A DNA stretch of 64,000 nt from Simplicispira metamorpha (GCF_004341365.1 NZ_SLXH01000016.1:27294-91293); one strand, 5' to 3'; shown: positions 8,660-18,397, counted from the stretch's first letter. Notes: a model not told the origin generated them from the letters alone. Numbers and translations: made by a program.

Positions 8660-9103
8660 TCAGCGCAGCACCAGCACGGGGATGTGCGAGTGCGTCAAGA
8701 CATGCTGTGTTTCGCTGCCCAGCAGCAGGCGCTTGATGCCCTTGCGCCCGTGCGACGCCATGACGATGAGGTCGCACTTGTGCTTTTTGGCGGCAGCAAT
8801 CACGGCTTCGGCCACCAGGTCGGATTTCGCCACCACGGCCTTGACGCTCACGCCCTGGGCGTCGCCTGCGGTCTTGACGCCATCGACCAGCGCCTGGGCA
8901 GCTTCGTCCCATTGTTTTTCAATGCGCTGGATGTCGCTGGCCTCAACGGGCATGCCGCCTTCAAAATAGCTGCGCGGGTAGCGCGGCACCACTTTCAGTG
9001 CCACCACCGAAGCGCCTGACAAAGCAGCCAGCGACAGGCCACTTTGAACGGCTTTATCGGACAGCTCGGAGCCGTCGGTGGCAATCAGGATGCGCTTGTA
9101 CAT
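8660..9103 (-). CDS. Universal stress protein, UspA family
   Basis: A 147-residue single-domain Usp protein beginning MYKRILIATDGSELSDKAV. The ATP-binding signature is visible at the C-terminus: MASHGRKGIKRLLLGSETQHVL, fitting the G-x2-G-x9-G-(S/T) pattern, so it should be an ATP-binding rather than a FteA-type non-binding member. Usp proteins accumulate under stress or respiratory change; this one is transcribed divergently from the cbb3 oxidase assembly gene ccoI. The start at 9103 is fixed by the conserved N-terminus and an AGAGAGGACC ribosome-binding site. Confidence 0.92.
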   Translation of the reverse strand: MYKRILIATDGSELSDKAVQSGLSLAALSGASVVALKVVPRYPRSYFEGGMPVEASDIQRIEKQWDEAAQALVDGVKTAGDAQGVSVKAVVAKSDLVAEAVIAAAKKHKCDLIVMASHGRKGIKRLLLGSETQHVLTHSHIPVLVLR

Positions 9104-9202
9104 GGGGGTCCTCTCTGGGGAAAAGATCAATGGGGTGGGCGGCATTGTCTGAAAAAAATGCACGCGGGTCAGTATGGCATGCAAAAGCGGTAAGCTTGCC
9201 GC

Positions 9203-11611
9203 ATGTCAATGAATTCCACGGTCGATCAGGCCACGGGCCGTCCGGCGGATACGGTGCCTGCCCCCGGGGCGCCAGAGCTGCTGGATGACCGCCAGGAGTG
9301 GGCGGCTTTTGGTCGGCCCTGTACGCCAAATGGTGCGTCTGCCGGGGGCGAGAGCGCCTGGGAGTCGCATGTGGTCATCGAGGGCATGCACTGCGCAGCC
9401 TGCGCACTGACCATTGAAGAGGCGCTGTGTGCAGTTCCCGGCGTGGCGCAGGCTGAGGTCAGTGCTGCTACCCAGCGTGCGCGCGTGGTCTGGCAGCCTG
9501 GGCTGGTGCTGCCGTCGCAATGGCTGGCGGCGGTGCGCAAAGCCGGTTATGGCGCTTTGCCCGCCATGGATGCCATGGCCCGCGAACAGCGCAAGCGCGA
9601 GCACCGGCGCGCGCTGTGGCGCTGGCTGGTAGCAGGCTTTTGCATGATGCAGGTCATGATGTATGCGTGGCCCGCTTACGTGGCCTTGCCCGGCGACCTC
9701 ACCCCCGAAATGGAGCGCTTGCTGCGCTGGGCCTCCTGGGTTATCAGCTTGCCGGTAGTGTTGTTTGCCTGCGGGCCGTTTTTCTCCAGCGCCTTGCGCG
9801 ATATCCGCCAGCGGCGGGTGAGCATGGATTTGCCTGTGGCGCTGGGCATGGTGATCACGTTCGTGGTCAGCACGGCGGGCACATTTGACCCCACCGGAAT
9901 CTTTGGACGGGAGGTGTTTTTTGACTCCCTCACCATGTTTGTTTTCTTTTTGCTGACGGGCCGATGGCTGGAGTTGCGCCTGCGCGACCGCACGGCGGGT
10001 GCGCTGGAATCTGTCATGAACCGACTGCCCGATAGCGTGGAGCGGCGTGCCCCCGACGGCACCTTCGAGCGCGTGGCCGTGCGCCGACTGGTCGCCGGTG
10101 ACACCGTGCGGGTGCTGCCCGGTGAAGCTTTTCCGGCCGACGGCTGCATCGTCACTGGCCAGACGCTGGCCGATGAAGCACTGTTGACGGGCGAGTCCAA
10201 GCCGGTGCTGCGCACACCGGGAAGTCTGGTCACGGCAGGGAGCTACAACCTGCAGTCGTCTGTGGAGGTGCTGGTGCAAGGCACGGGGCCAGCCACCCGT
10301 TTTGGTCAGATCGTGGCGCTGATGGAGAGCGCATCGTTGCAAAAACCCCGATTGGCGCAAGTGGCTGATCGCGTAGCACGGCCTTTTTTGATCGCTGTTT
10401 TGCTGGCAGCCTTTCTGGCGGCGCTGTGGTGGTGGCCTACCGATCCGGCCCATGCGCTCATGGTGGCAGTGTCGGTATTGATCGTTACCTGCCCCTGCGC
10501 TTTGTCGCTGGCGACGCCCGTGGCCATGTTGTCCGCTGCGGGGACGCTGGCACGCCACGGCGTGCTGGTGCGCAACCTCCAGGGCCTGGAGGCGTTGGCC
10601 GAAGTGGATACAGTGGTTTTCGACAAAACCGGTACTTTGACCCGTGATGGCATGGTGGTCAGTGCCATCCATGCTGTGGGTGGCGTGCCCGCGCAAGATG
10701 CATTGGGTTTGGCGGCAGAGCTGGCGCGCCACTCTCTGCATCCGGTGTCACGCGCTGTGGTCATGGCCGCAGCACGCAACGCCAGCGGCCATGCGCCACG
10801 CTGGCAAGTGACGCAAGTGCAGGAGGAAGTGGGCCGTGGGTTGAGCGCCTGGGTGCAGGATTTGCAGGGCGCTTTGCCTGCTGGTCGTGTGCTGCTGGGC
10901 TCATCGCGGCATACCGGTGCCGTGCTTGACGAGAGCACCGAAGCGCAACAGGTGTTTCTGGTGCGAGAGGATGGGCATGCCGGACGGGTAGAGCTGGCAC
11001 GGTTTGATCTGGCGGAAGACCTGCGGGCACAAGCAGCCGGCGCCGTGCGTGCCGTGACCCATGCCGGATTGCAGGTGCAGTTGCTGTCGGGCGACAGATC
11101 CAAGTCTGTGGCACGGGTGGCCGGGCAGGCTGGCATTGCCGATTGGCGTGCAGACTGCACACCGCAGGACAAATTGGAAGCGCTGCGGGCCATGCAGGCG
11201 CGCGGGCAGCGTGTTGCCATGGTGGGTGACGGGCTGAATGACGGGCCAGTGCTGGCGGGTGCCCACGTGTCGTTCGCTTTTGGCAAGTCGGTAGCGCTGG
11301 CACAATCGAAGGCTGATTTTGTAGTGTTGGGCGAAAGCCTGTGGTTGGTGCCGCAAGCGGTGCTGTTGGCGCGTCGCACGTTGCGCGTGGTGCGCCAGAA
11401 CCTGTGGTGGGCCGCCGGGTACAACGCATTGAGCGTGCCGCTGGCCATTGCAGGCTATATGCCAGCTTGGCTGGCAGGGCTTGGCATGGCCCTGAGTTCG
11501 TTGCTGGTGGTGCTCAATGCGGCACGCCTTTCTTTGCCTTTGCCTGCGCTAGAAGGCGAACTGGGCGAGGCAGTCGCTGGTGCGTCTTCCGCTGAACCCG
11601 TGGCTGCATAA
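9203..11611 (+). CDS. ccoI: Copper-type P1B ATPase for cbb3 oxidase assembly
   Basis: An 802-residue heavy-metal P-type ATPase. An N-terminal metal-binding domain has GMHCAACALTIEEA (Cys64, Cys67). Transmembrane metal site TCPCAL lies at Cys430-Pro-Cys432; the phosphorylation site DKTGTLT has Asp474; the hinge GDGLNDGPVL is near the C-terminus. Its place directly before ccoS and ccoNOQP identifies it as CcoI/FixI, which delivers copper across the inner membrane for the CuB centre of CcoN, rather than a detoxifying CopA. The start at 9203 gives a roughly 50-residue leader before the metal domain; an ATG 3 codons later is also possible. Confidence 0.95.
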   Translation: MSMNSTVDQATGRPADTVPAPGAPELLDDRQEWAAFGRPCTPNGASAGGESAWESHVVIEGMHCAACALTIEEALCAVPGVAQAEVSAATQRARVVWQPGLVLPSQWLAAVRKAGYGALPAMDAMAREQRKREHRRALWRWLVAGFCMMQVMMYAWPAYVALPGDLTPEMERLLRWASWVISLPVVLFACGPFFSSALRDIRQRRVSMDLPVALGMVITFVVSTAGTFDPTGIFGREVFFDSLTMFVFFLLTGRWLELRLRDRTAGALESVMNRLPDSVERRAPDGTFERVAVRRLVAGDTVRVLPGEAFPADGCIVTGQTLADEALLTGESKPVLRTPGSLVTAGSYNLQSSVEVLVQGTGPATRFGQIVALMESASLQKPRLAQVADRVARPFLIAVLLAAFLAALWWWPTDPAHALMVAVSVLIVTCPCALSLATPVAMLSAAGTLARHGVLVRNLQGLEALAEVDTVVFDKTGTLTRDGMVVSAIHAVGGVPAQDALGLAAELARHSLHPVSRAVVMAAARNASGHAPRWQVTQVQEEVGRGLSAWVQDLQGALPAGRVLLGSSRHTGAVLDESTEAQQVFLVREDGHAGRVELARFDLAEDLRAQAAGAVRAVTHAGLQVQLLSGDRSKSVARVAGQAGIADWRADCTPQDKLEALRAMQARGQRVAMVGDGLNDGPVLAGAHVSFAFGKSVALAQSKADFVVLGESLWLVPQAVLLARRTLRVVRQNLWWAAGYNALSVPLAIAGYMPAWLAGLGMALSSLLVVLNAARLSLPLPALEGELGEAVAGASSAEPVAA

Positions 11612-11629
11612 AAATACAGGAGTCCGCAC

Positions 11630-11767
11630 ATGGACATTCTTTATCTGTTGATTCCCTTGTCGGTTGTGCTCGTGCTGATGATTCTGCTGGGCTTGTGGTG
11701 GGCCGTGTACCGAGGTCAATTCGAGAACGTAGAGCAAGAAGGTGAGCGCATTCTTCGCGATAATTGA
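11630..11767 (+). CDS. ccoS: cbb3 oxidase maturation protein CcoS
   Basis: A 45-residue single-span membrane protein beginning [20 protein letters not shown] and ending in a short acidic tail. Length, the N-terminal helix with the following [15 protein letters not shown] segment, and the position between ccoI and ccoN identify CcoS, needed to load cofactors into the cbb3 oxidase. An ACAGGAG ribosome-binding site precedes it and it starts 18 nt after ccoI. Its stop codon overlaps the FNR-like box of the ccoN promoter. Confidence 0.93.
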   Translation: MDILYLLIPLSVVLVLMILLGLWWAVYRGQFENVEQEGERILRDN

Positions 11768-11777
11768 CCACTGTCAA
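11764..11777 (+). promoter_or_regulatory. FNR/ANR box upstream of ccoN
   Basis: TTGACCACTGTCAA is a perfect TTGAC-N4-GTCAA palindrome, one base per half-site from the FNR consensus TTGAT-N4-ATCAA. Its centre (11770.5) is about 41 nt before the expected start point downstream of a TAATAC -10-like element at 11799-11804, i.e. the class II activator position. The regulator gene fnr is in this window. It overlaps the ccoS stop codon. Confidence 0.75.
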
Positions 11778-11829
11778 AAACACTACCCTTTCTACAGTTA
11801 ATACTTTCGCTCAAATCAAGAGGTGCCCG

Positions 11830-13272
11830 ATGGATATACCAAAACAAGCAGATGCTGCGCACTACAACGATACCGTTGTACGGCAGTTTTCTATCATGGC
11901 CGTGGTGTGGGGGGTGGTTGGCATGCTGGTTGGCGTTTTCATCGCCGCCCAGCTGGCTTGGCCCGAACTCAACTTCGGTATTCCCTGGCTGAGTTACGGC
12001 CGTTTGCGACCACTGCATACCAATGCGGTGATTTTTGCGTTTGGTGGTAGCGCACTGTTTGCTACCAGCTACTACGTGGTGCAGCGTACTTGCCAGGTGC
12101 GGCTGTTCGCTGGCAAGCTGGCCTCGTTCACGTTCTGGGGCTGGCAACTGGTGATTCTGGCTGCCGCCATCAGCTTGCCTCTGGGTTACACCCAAGGCAA
12201 AGAATACGCTGAGCTGGAATGGCCTATTGACATCCTCATCGCTTTGGTATGGGTGGCATATGCGGTTGTGTTTTTCGGCACGGTTGGCATTCGCAAGGTG
12301 CGTCACATTTATGTGGCCAACTGGTTCTACGGTGCGTTCATTTTGGCCGTGGCTGTGCTGCACATTGTCAACAGCGCTGCGGTTCCTGCGGGCTTCATGA
12401 AGAGCTACTCTGCCTATGCCGGTGTGCAAGATGCCATGGTGCAGTGGTGGTATGGTCACAATGCTGTGGGCTTTTTCCTCACGGCAGGCTTTCTGGGCAT
12501 GATGTACTACTTCATTCCCAAGCAGGCAGGCCGCCCGGTGTACAGCTACCGTCTGTCGATTGTTCACTTCTGGGCACTGATCTTCACCTACATGTGGGCC
12601 GGCCCACACCACCTGCACTACACCGCGCTGCCTGACTGGACGCAATCGGTGGGCATGGTGTTCTCGCTTATTTTGCTGGCTCCCAGCTGGGGCGGCATGA
12701 TCAACGGCATCATGACCCTGTCGGGTGCTTGGCACAAACTGCGCGATGACCCCATCCTGCGCTTCCTGATCGTTTCGCTGTCTTTCTACGGCATGTCCAC
12801 TTTTGAAGGCCCGATGATGGCCATCAAGACTGTCAATGCCTTGAGCCATTACACCGATTGGACCGTGGGCCACGTGCATGCTGGTGCTTTGGGTTGGGTA
12901 GGTCTGATTACCATGGGCTCCCTTTACTACCTGGTTCCTCGTCTGTTCGGCAAGGAAAAGATGCACTCTGTCAAAGCCATTGAAATTCACTTCTGGCTGG
13001 CAACGATCGGCATCGTGCTGTACATCGCCGCTATGTGGATTGCCGGTGTGATGCAGGGCCTGATGTGGCGTGCCATCAATGCAGACGGGACACTGACCTA
13101 CACCTTTGTGGAAGGTGTAAAGGCCACTTATCCGTTCTACGTGATTCGCTTCACGGGCGGTGTTCTGTACCTGACTGGCATGGTCATGATGGCCTGGAAC
13201 GTGTGGATGACCAGTATTTCCGGTCGCTCGGTCACTGTGGCCATTCCTGTCGCTAAACCAGCGCACGCCTGA
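11830..13272 (+). CDS. ccoN: cbb3-type cytochrome c oxidase subunit I
   Basis: A 480-residue integral membrane protein with about 12 helices, the catalytic subunit that holds haem b and the haem b3-CuB site and reduces oxygen at low tension. Conserved elements include [42 protein letters not shown] and the late [11 protein letters not shown] histidine-rich segment. The start at 11830 ([14 protein letters not shown]) has an AAGAGG ribosome-binding site; the longer frame reads into the promoter. It is the first gene of ccoNOQP. Confidence 0.98.
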   Translation: MDIPKQADAAHYNDTVVRQFSIMAVVWGVVGMLVGVFIAAQLAWPELNFGIPWLSYGRLRPLHTNAVIFAFGGSALFATSYYVVQRTCQVRLFAGKLASFTFWGWQLVILAAAISLPLGYTQGKEYAELEWPIDILIALVWVAYAVVFFGTVGIRKVRHIYVANWFYGAFILAVAVLHIVNSAAVPAGFMKSYSAYAGVQDAMVQWWYGHNAVGFFLTAGFLGMMYYFIPKQAGRPVYSYRLSIVHFWALIFTYMWAGPHHLHYTALPDWTQSVGMVFSLILLAPSWGGMINGIMTLSGAWHKLRDDPILRFLIVSLSFYGMSTFEGPMMAIKTVNALSHYTDWTVGHVHAGALGWVGLITMGSLYYLVPRLFGKEKMHSVKAIEIHFWLATIGIVLYIAAMWIAGVMQGLMWRAINADGTLTYTFVEGVKATYPFYVIRFTGGVLYLTGMVMMAWNVWMTSISGRSVTVAIPVAKPAHA

Positions 13273-13292
13273 GACCCGAGGAGTCCCATTTC

Positions 13293-13925
13293 ATGTCCCA
13301 ACATAACAACAATGCTTCGACGGGGTTCTCCCACGAAACGGTGGAAACCAACAACTTCCTGATGATCGTTTTGATCGTTTTGGTAATTGCTGTGGGTGGC
13401 CTGGTTGAAATCGTTCCTTTGTTCTTTCAGAAGTCCACCACCGAGCCTGTGAAGGGGGTGGAGCCTTACGCTCCTTTGCAGTTGGCGGGGCGCGATGTCT
13501 ATTTGCGCGAAGGTTGCTACAACTGCCACTCGCAAATGATTCGCCCCTTCCGGGCAGAAACCCTGCGCTATGGCCACTACTCTGTGGCGGGTGAGTTTGT
13601 CTATGACCACCCGTTCCAGTGGGGTAGCAAGCGCACCGGTCCTGACCTGCACCGCGTGGGCGGCAGGTACAGCGATGAATGGCACCGTATTCACTTGAAC
13701 AATCCCCGTGATGTGGTTCCTGAATCGAACATGCCTGCTTATTCTTGGCTGGAAAAAAATACGCTGGATCCCGCAGTACTTGCACCGCGTATGAAGGCGT
13801 TGCGCGCAGTGGGCGTTCCCTATACCGATGAGCAGATCGCTGCTGCGGCAGATGAGGTCAAGGGAAAAACTGAAATGGATGCGCTCGTGGCCTATCTGCA
13901 GGTCTTGGGCCGTGCGCTTAAGTAA
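13293..13925 (+). CDS. ccoO: cbb3-type cytochrome c oxidase subunit II (monohaem)
   Basis: A 210-residue membrane-anchored cytochrome c: one N-terminal helix (about residues 23-45) and a periplasmic domain with the haem motif [11 protein letters not shown] (Cys75, Cys78, His79). CcoO passes electrons from CcoP to CcoN. It follows ccoN by 20 nt with a GAGGAG ribosome-binding site and has normal family length. Confidence 0.97.
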   Translation: MSQHNNNASTGFSHETVETNNFLMIVLIVLVIAVGGLVEIVPLFFQKSTTEPVKGVEPYAPLQLAGRDVYLREGCYNCHSQMIRPFRAETLRYGHYSVAGEFVYDHPFQWGSKRTGPDLHRVGGRYSDEWHRIHLNNPRDVVPESNMPAYSWLEKNTLDPAVLAPRMKALRAVGVPYTDEQIAAAADEVKGKTEMDALVAYLQVLGRALK

Positions 13926-13939
13926 GAAAGGTGGTTGTC

Positions 13940-14077
13940 ATGGATGTCACCGTCATGCGCGTTGTGGTCACGCTGGTTTCTTTCGCATGTTTTGTCGGTA
14001 TCTGGGTGTGGGCCTACGCTCGCAACAACAGATCTCGGTTTGACGAGGCGGCCCAGCTCCCATTTCAACAAGATTAA
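13940..14077 (+). CDS. ccoQ: cbb3 oxidase subunit CcoQ
   Basis: A 45-residue single-helix protein beginning MDVTVMRVVVTLVSFACFVG, followed by a WVWAYARNNRSRFDEA segment, the usual CcoQ/FixQ pattern. CcoQ stabilises the oxidase complex. It sits between ccoO and ccoP, 14 nt after the ccoO stop with an AGAAAGGTGG ribosome-binding region. Confidence 0.93.
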   Translation: MDVTVMRVVVTLVSFACFVGIWVWAYARNNRSRFDEAAQLPFQQD

Positions 14078-14101
14078 ATACCACCAGAACGAGAACACCC
14101 T

Positions 14102-15016
14102 ATGAGTGACTTCACTAGCAATTTCTGGTCGGTTTATGTAGCCGGTATCACGATCGCTGGCATCGTGGCATGTTTGCTGCTGCTCTGGATTACGGCACGG
14201 AAAAAAGTTGCATCTGATAGCAACAACACTACTGGCCATGTCTGGGACGAAGACCTGACTGAGATGAACAATCCCATGCCACGGTGGTGGATGTGGTTGT
14301 TTGTGCTGACCATCATCTTTTCTTTTGCTTATCTGGCCATTTATCCGGGTCTGGGTAAGTTTGCTGGAAAAATGGGATGGAGCCAGTACGGTGCCTACGA
14401 TGCTGAAATGGCTCAAGCCAAGGCTGAGTTGGAGCCTTTGTACGCGCGGTTTACCTCGATGACTACAGAGCAGGTGGCCCAAGATCCGCAGGCAATGGCC
14501 ATTGGTGAGCGTTTGTTCATGAACAACTGCGCACAATGCCATGGTTCTGACGCCCGTGGTAGCAAGAGCTTTCCCAATCTGACCGACGGCGATTGGTTGC
14601 ATGGCGGTACCCCCGAGAAAATTCGTGAAACCCTGGAAAAGGGCCGTATCGGCAACATGCCTCCCATGGCTGCTGCGGTGGGATCGCCTGAGGATGTGCG
14701 CAACCTGTCGCATTACGTCCTGAGCCTCTCTGGCAGTCCACACGATTCCCTGCGTGCTTCTTTGGGCAAATCCAAGTTTGTCGCTTGTGCTGCTTGCCAT
14801 GGTGCCGACGGCAAAGGTATGCAGGCTTTGGGCGCCCCTAACCTGACGGATGACATCTGGCTTCATGGTTGGGGTGAGGCAGCCATCACAGCCATGATCA
14901 ACAATGGCAAGGTTAATCAGATGCCTGCACAATCTCAGAAACTGACTGAGGCCCAATTGGGTGTGCTGACGGCCTATGTGTGGGGCATGTCAAACAAACC
15001 GGGCTCTGCTCGCTAA
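14102..15016 (+). CDS. ccoP: cbb3-type cytochrome c oxidase subunit III (dihaem)
   Basis: A 304-residue protein with two N-terminal membrane helices (about residues 10-32 and 61-82) linked by the conserved VWDEDLTEMNNPMPRWW loop, then two cytochrome c domains with CAQCH (Cys143, Cys146, His147) and CAACH (Cys229, Cys232, His233). It takes electrons from soluble cytochromes or bc1 and hands them to CcoO. It is the last gene before an intrinsic terminator. Confidence 0.98.
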   Translation: MSDFTSNFWSVYVAGITIAGIVACLLLLWITARKKVASDSNNTTGHVWDEDLTEMNNPMPRWWMWLFVLTIIFSFAYLAIYPGLGKFAGKMGWSQYGAYDAEMAQAKAELEPLYARFTSMTTEQVAQDPQAMAIGERLFMNNCAQCHGSDARGSKSFPNLTDGDWLHGGTPEKIRETLEKGRIGNMPPMAAAVGSPEDVRNLSHYVLSLSGSPHDSLRASLGKSKFVACAACHGADGKGMQALGAPNLTDDIWLHGWGEAAITAMINNGKVNQMPAQSQKLTEAQLGVLTAYVWGMSNKPGSAR

Positions 15017-15030
15017 ACTGGAGAAATAAA

Positions 15031-15057
15031 GATGGCGCTTCGGCGCCATCTTCTTTT
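15031..15057 (+). terminator. Rho-independent terminator with UUCG tetraloop after ccoP
   Basis: GATGGCGC-TTCG-GCGCCATC then TTCTTTT: an 8-bp stem closed by the extra-stable UUCG loop, 15 nt after the ccoP stop. It should separate ccoNOQP from ccoG or attenuate read-through into it. Confidence 0.9.
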
Positions 15058-15096
15058 GGCTGCCATGTCGGCCACTTTTTGAAAAGCGCTTTCACC

Positions 15097-16542
15097 ATGA
15101 ACTCCCCCGATGGGAAACCCCGCAAGATTATCCCGATTGCGCCTGTAGCTTCAGAGCCTGCGACAGACAAAGACATTGTTTCTCTGTACGAGGCGCAAAA
15201 GAAAGTTTACCCGCGCTCCATCAGTGGAATTTTTGCACGCTGGCGCTGGGGAATGGTATTTCTCACGCAGCTGATTTTTTACGGCTTGCCATGGTTGGAG
15301 TGGGGACAGCGCCAGATGGTGCTGTTTGACCTTGGGGCAAGGCGTTTTTATATTTTTGGTTTGGTACTTTACCCGCAGGATTTCATTTACCTGACTGGGT
15401 TATTGATTATTTCAGCCTTATCGCTGTTCTTGTTCACCGCCGTAGCAGGACGCCTTTGGTGCGGATTTGCCTGTCCGCAAACGGTCTACACCGAGATTTT
15501 CATGTGGATCGAGCACAAGGTCGAGGGTGACCGCAGTGCACGGTTGCGTCTGGACAGTAGCAGCTGGACGGCTGAAAAAATATGGAAAAAATCACTTAAG
15601 CAATTTCTTTGGATTTTGTTGTCTATCTGGACAGGGTTCACGTTCGTAGGCTATTTTGTTCCTATCCGCGAACTCGGTACTGAGTTGATGGCATTGCAAG
15701 GCGGTTGGCAAATTTTCTGGGTGATTTTTTATGGGTTTGCCACGTATGGGAATGCAGGCTTTATGCGCGAGCAGGTTTGCAAATACATGTGTCCTTATGC
15801 GCGCTTTCAAAGCGCCATGTTTGACAAAGACACATTGATCGTTACCTACGACCAAGAGCGTGGCGAGCCCCGTGGTCCGCGTACCAAGGCTGCGGATTAC
15901 AAAGCCAAGGGATTAGGCGATTGCATTGACTGCACTTTGTGTGTCCAGGTGTGCCCAGTAGGTATTGATATACGCAACGGTTTGCAGTATGAGTGCATTG
16001 GTTGCGGTTTGTGCGTGGATGCCTGCGATACTGTCATGGACAAAATGCATTACCCCCGTGGCTTGGTTCGGTTTTCTACCCAGAGTGCCGTATCCAAAGG
16101 CTGGGGCAGGGCAGAGATATTGCGTCGTGTGCTGCGTCCTCGGGTATTGGTCTATACCGGAATTCTGGTGGCTTTGTGTGTCGCCATGCTCGCCAGTCTG
16201 GTAACGCGTACGCCTCTGAAGGTGGATGTGGAGCGAGACCGGGCGGCCTTGTCGCGCATTGTGGCTGGAGGCAAGTTGGAAAATATTTATCGGTTACAGA
16301 TCATGAATGCAACCGAAGCACCGCAACGTTATCGTATCAGTGCGCGTGGTCTGGATGGTCTGGAGTTGGCTTCTGAACCGGAGGTTGCCATTGATGCTGC
16401 CCAATCACGCTGGGTCGCTGTCAGGTTGCAGATTCCTTACGGGTCTGCGGATGCTGGTTCTCATGCCGTGCAGTTTGATGTGCAAGCGCTCGGCACCAGT
16501 GCCCATGTGACTGAAAAATCTATTTTTCTGGTTCCACGTTAA
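15097..16542 (+). CDS. ccoG: cbb3 oxidase accessory iron-sulfur protein (CcoG/RdxA)
   Basis: A 481-residue polytopic membrane ferredoxin with about five helices. It has the CGFACPQTVYTEIFMWIE motif near residue 125, and a 2[4Fe-4S] segment with CIDCTLCVQVCPVGID and CIGCGLCVDACD, followed by a periplasmic immunoglobulin-like C-terminal domain. CcoG is a cupric reductase/redox factor supporting cbb3 assembly. The start at 15097 (MNSPDGKPRK) lies after the ccoP terminator; longer frames would run through that terminator. Confidence 0.95.
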   Translation: MNSPDGKPRKIIPIAPVASEPATDKDIVSLYEAQKKVYPRSISGIFARWRWGMVFLTQLIFYGLPWLEWGQRQMVLFDLGARRFYIFGLVLYPQDFIYLTGLLIISALSLFLFTAVAGRLWCGFACPQTVYTEIFMWIEHKVEGDRSARLRLDSSSWTAEKIWKKSLKQFLWILLSIWTGFTFVGYFVPIRELGTELMALQGGWQIFWVIFYGFATYGNAGFMREQVCKYMCPYARFQSAMFDKDTLIVTYDQERGEPRGPRTKAADYKAKGLGDCIDCTLCVQVCPVGIDIRNGLQYECIGCGLCVDACDTVMDKMHYPRGLVRFSTQSAVSKGWGRAEILRRVLRPRVLVYTGILVALCVAMLASLVTRTPLKVDVERDRAALSRIVAGGKLENIYRLQIMNATEAPQRYRISARGLDGLELASEPEVAIDAAQSRWVAVRLQIPYGSADAGSHAVQFDVQALGTSAHVTEKSIFLVPR

Positions 16543-16593
16543 ACCTTTCCGCGCGGACGAGTAGTACATATTATTTTTGGTCAGGATACGCTG

Positions 16594-16866
16594 ATGATGT
16601 CGCCCCCTATTCCTAATTCTGCGACTCCACCCTGGTGGAAGTTTGGTTATGTATGGTTGATTATTGCGGGGCCTGCGGTGGTGGTGGTGGCAGGTTTTTA
16701 TACGCTTTGGTTGGCCATTAGTGCCCCAGATCCTGTGATTGACAATGATTACTACCGCAAGGGAGTCGAAATCAATCAAACGCTGGGTAGCTCTGAGCAG
16801 GCCCTTACGCCTGCATTGAAGGGGCGAAACCATGCGGCCACGCCACCTAAAGACCAGCCGCAGTAA
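16594..16866 (+). CDS. FixH/CcoH-like membrane protein
   Basis: A 90-residue protein with one strong membrane helix (about residues 21-45, WLIIAGPAVVVVAGFYTLW) and the periplasmic DPVIDNDYYRKGVEINQ motif shared with FixH/CcoH proteins. These bind CcoN and CcoP during cbb3 maturation. It is shorter than classical FixH and ends in a Pro/Gln-rich tail. Position directly after ccoG supports the call. Either of two adjacent ATG codons (16594 or 16597) may be the start. Confidence 0.85.
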   Translation: MMSPPIPNSATPPWWKFGYVWLIIAGPAVVVVAGFYTLWLAISAPDPVIDNDYYRKGVEINQTLGSSEQALTPALKGRNHAATPPKDQPQ

Positions 16867-16966
16867 GGCGGTGGCAGGCCTTGTTGGTCTGGTTGGCGTG
16901 GTTGGGGTTATGAATACCCATTACTTGCAAGGCATGAATGTGATCCCAGCCTGAGACAATAGGCGC

Positions 16967-18397
16967 ATGAGTGATCTGAACGACAAACAAAGCCTGTATC
17001 CACCCGATTGGCTTGAGGTGGAATCTCTTGATCTGGACGCCCAAGGTGTAGCGCACCGGCCCGATGGCAAGGTGGTCTTCATTGACGGTGCCTTGCCTTT
17101 TGAATGGGTGACTGCCAACACCCATCGCAAGAAGAACAATTGGGAGCAGGCCAGCTTGACCGCTGTCCACCGTGAATCGCCCCAGCGCGTTCGTCCGGGA
17201 TGCCCGCACTTTGGTCTGCATTCTGGTGCTTGTGGCGGCTGCAAAATGCAGCATCTGCACGTGGGTGCCCAAGTGGCTGTGAAGCAGCGCGTTCTGGAAG
17301 ACAACCTGTGGCATTTGGGCAAGGTCAAGGCAGAAACCTTGCTGCGTCCCATTGAAGGCCCTGCCTGGGGTTATCGTTACCGCGCCCGTTTGTCGGTACG
17401 CCATGTCATTAAAAAAGGCACGGTGCTGGTGGGTTTTCATGAGCGCAAAAGCCGCTATGTGGCCGATATGGAGGTCTGTCCTGTGCTGCCACCGCACGTC
17501 AGTGCCATGCTGATGCCGTTGCGCGCCCTGATTGCCGCCATGGATGCCCGCGATACTTGCCCGCAAATCGAGCTGGCCTGCGGCGACAGCGTCACGGCGC
17601 TGGTGCTGCGTCACCTGGAGCCCTTGTCGAGCGATGATCTGGCCCGTCTGCGTGCGTTTGCCGCTGAGCATGGCGTACAGTGGTGGTTGCAGTCCAAAGG
17701 GCCGGATACGGTGAAATTGCTGGATGAGGGTGGGGCGCAGTTGTCATATGCGTTGCCTGAGTTTGGTATCACCATGCCGTTCAAGCCTACCGATTTCACC
17801 CAGGTCAATCCCCATATCAATCGGGTGCTGGTGTCGCGCGCATTGCGTCTGCTGGAAGTGCAGAACAACGAGCGCGTTATTGACTGGTTCTGTGGTCTTG
17901 GCAACTTTACGCTGCCTTTGGCCACTCAGGCCCGTGAAGTGCTGGGTATCGAAGGTAGCGAGACGCTGGTGGCGCGTTCCCGTGAAAACTATGAATCAAA
18001 TCAGGCTCAAATGCCCGCAGGACGAGCGCTTGCAGCTACAGATTTTGTAGCGCGCAACTTGTTTGAGATGACCCCTGAGATGTTGGTAGCCGATGGCGTG
18101 GCCGACAAATGGCTGGTCGATCCACCGCGCGAAGGTGCTTTTGCCTTGGCCAAGGCACTGGCTGACCTGGAGCAGGCCCGTATTGGTGCCGAAGGCGCAG
18201 GCCCGCTGCCTGCTGGTGCGGAAGGCTGGACGCCGCCGCAGCGCATTGTCTATGTCAGCTGTAACCCTGCCACGCTGGCGCGTGATGCTGGCTTGTTGGT
18301 GCATCTGGCGGGCTACCGTTGTACGGCTGCAGGCATGGTCAACATGTTTCCGCACACGGCGCACGTTGAGAGCATGGCGGTGTTCGAGCGCGCCTGA
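16967..18397 (+). CDS. rlmD: 23S rRNA (uracil-1939-C5)-methyltransferase
   Basis: A 476-residue RNA methyltransferase with an N-terminal TRAM-like domain, an iron-sulfur cysteine cluster [17 protein letters not shown] (about residues 78-94) and a C-terminal SAM-dependent domain with [14 protein letters not shown] (SAM-binding), VDPPREGAF and the catalytic [11 protein letters not shown]. The family methylates U1939 in 23S rRNA. Between the SAM motif and the NLFEMT segment, at about residues 345-362, the frame reads through a copy of the dispersed repeat. Convergent with the lipoprotein gene downstream. Confidence 0.95.
   Translation: MSDLNDKQSLYPPDWLEVESLDLDAQGVAHRPDGKVVFIDGALPFEWVTANTHRKKNNWEQASLTAVHRESPQRVRPGCPHFGLHSGACGGCKMQHLHVGAQVAVKQRVLEDNLWHLGKVKAETLLRPIEGPAWGYRYRARLSVRHVIKKGTVLVGFHERKSRYVADMEVCPVLPPHVSAMLMPLRALIAAMDARDTCPQIELACGDSVTALVLRHLEPLSSDDLARLRAFAAEHGVQWWLQSKGPDTVKLLDEGGAQLSYALPEFGITMPFKPTDFTQVNPHINRVLVSRALRLLEVQNNERVIDWFCGLGNFTLPLATQAREVLGIEGSETLVARSRENYESNQAQMPAGRALAATDFVARNLFEMTPEMLVADGVADKWLVDPPREGAFALAKALADLEQARIGAEGAGPLPAGAEGWTPPQRIVYVSCNPATLARDAGLLVHLAGYRCTAAGMVNMFPHTAHVESMAVFERA
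17998..18052 (-). repeat. Dispersed repeat, copy 5, inside rlmD
   Basis: Reverse-orientation copy: ATCAGGCTCAAATGCCCGC, then AGGACGAGCGCTTGCAGC and TACAGATTTTGTAGC. The TCAGGCTC, GCGCTTGCAGCTA and ATTTTGTAGC parts match intergenic copies; the rlmD frame is kept open. Confidence 0.65.

Noticed and set aside
9104..9202. Possible FNR box between uspA and ccoI (GATCAA half-site)
   Set aside because: Only one half-site (ATCAA) is present and the partner at the correct spacing is absent.
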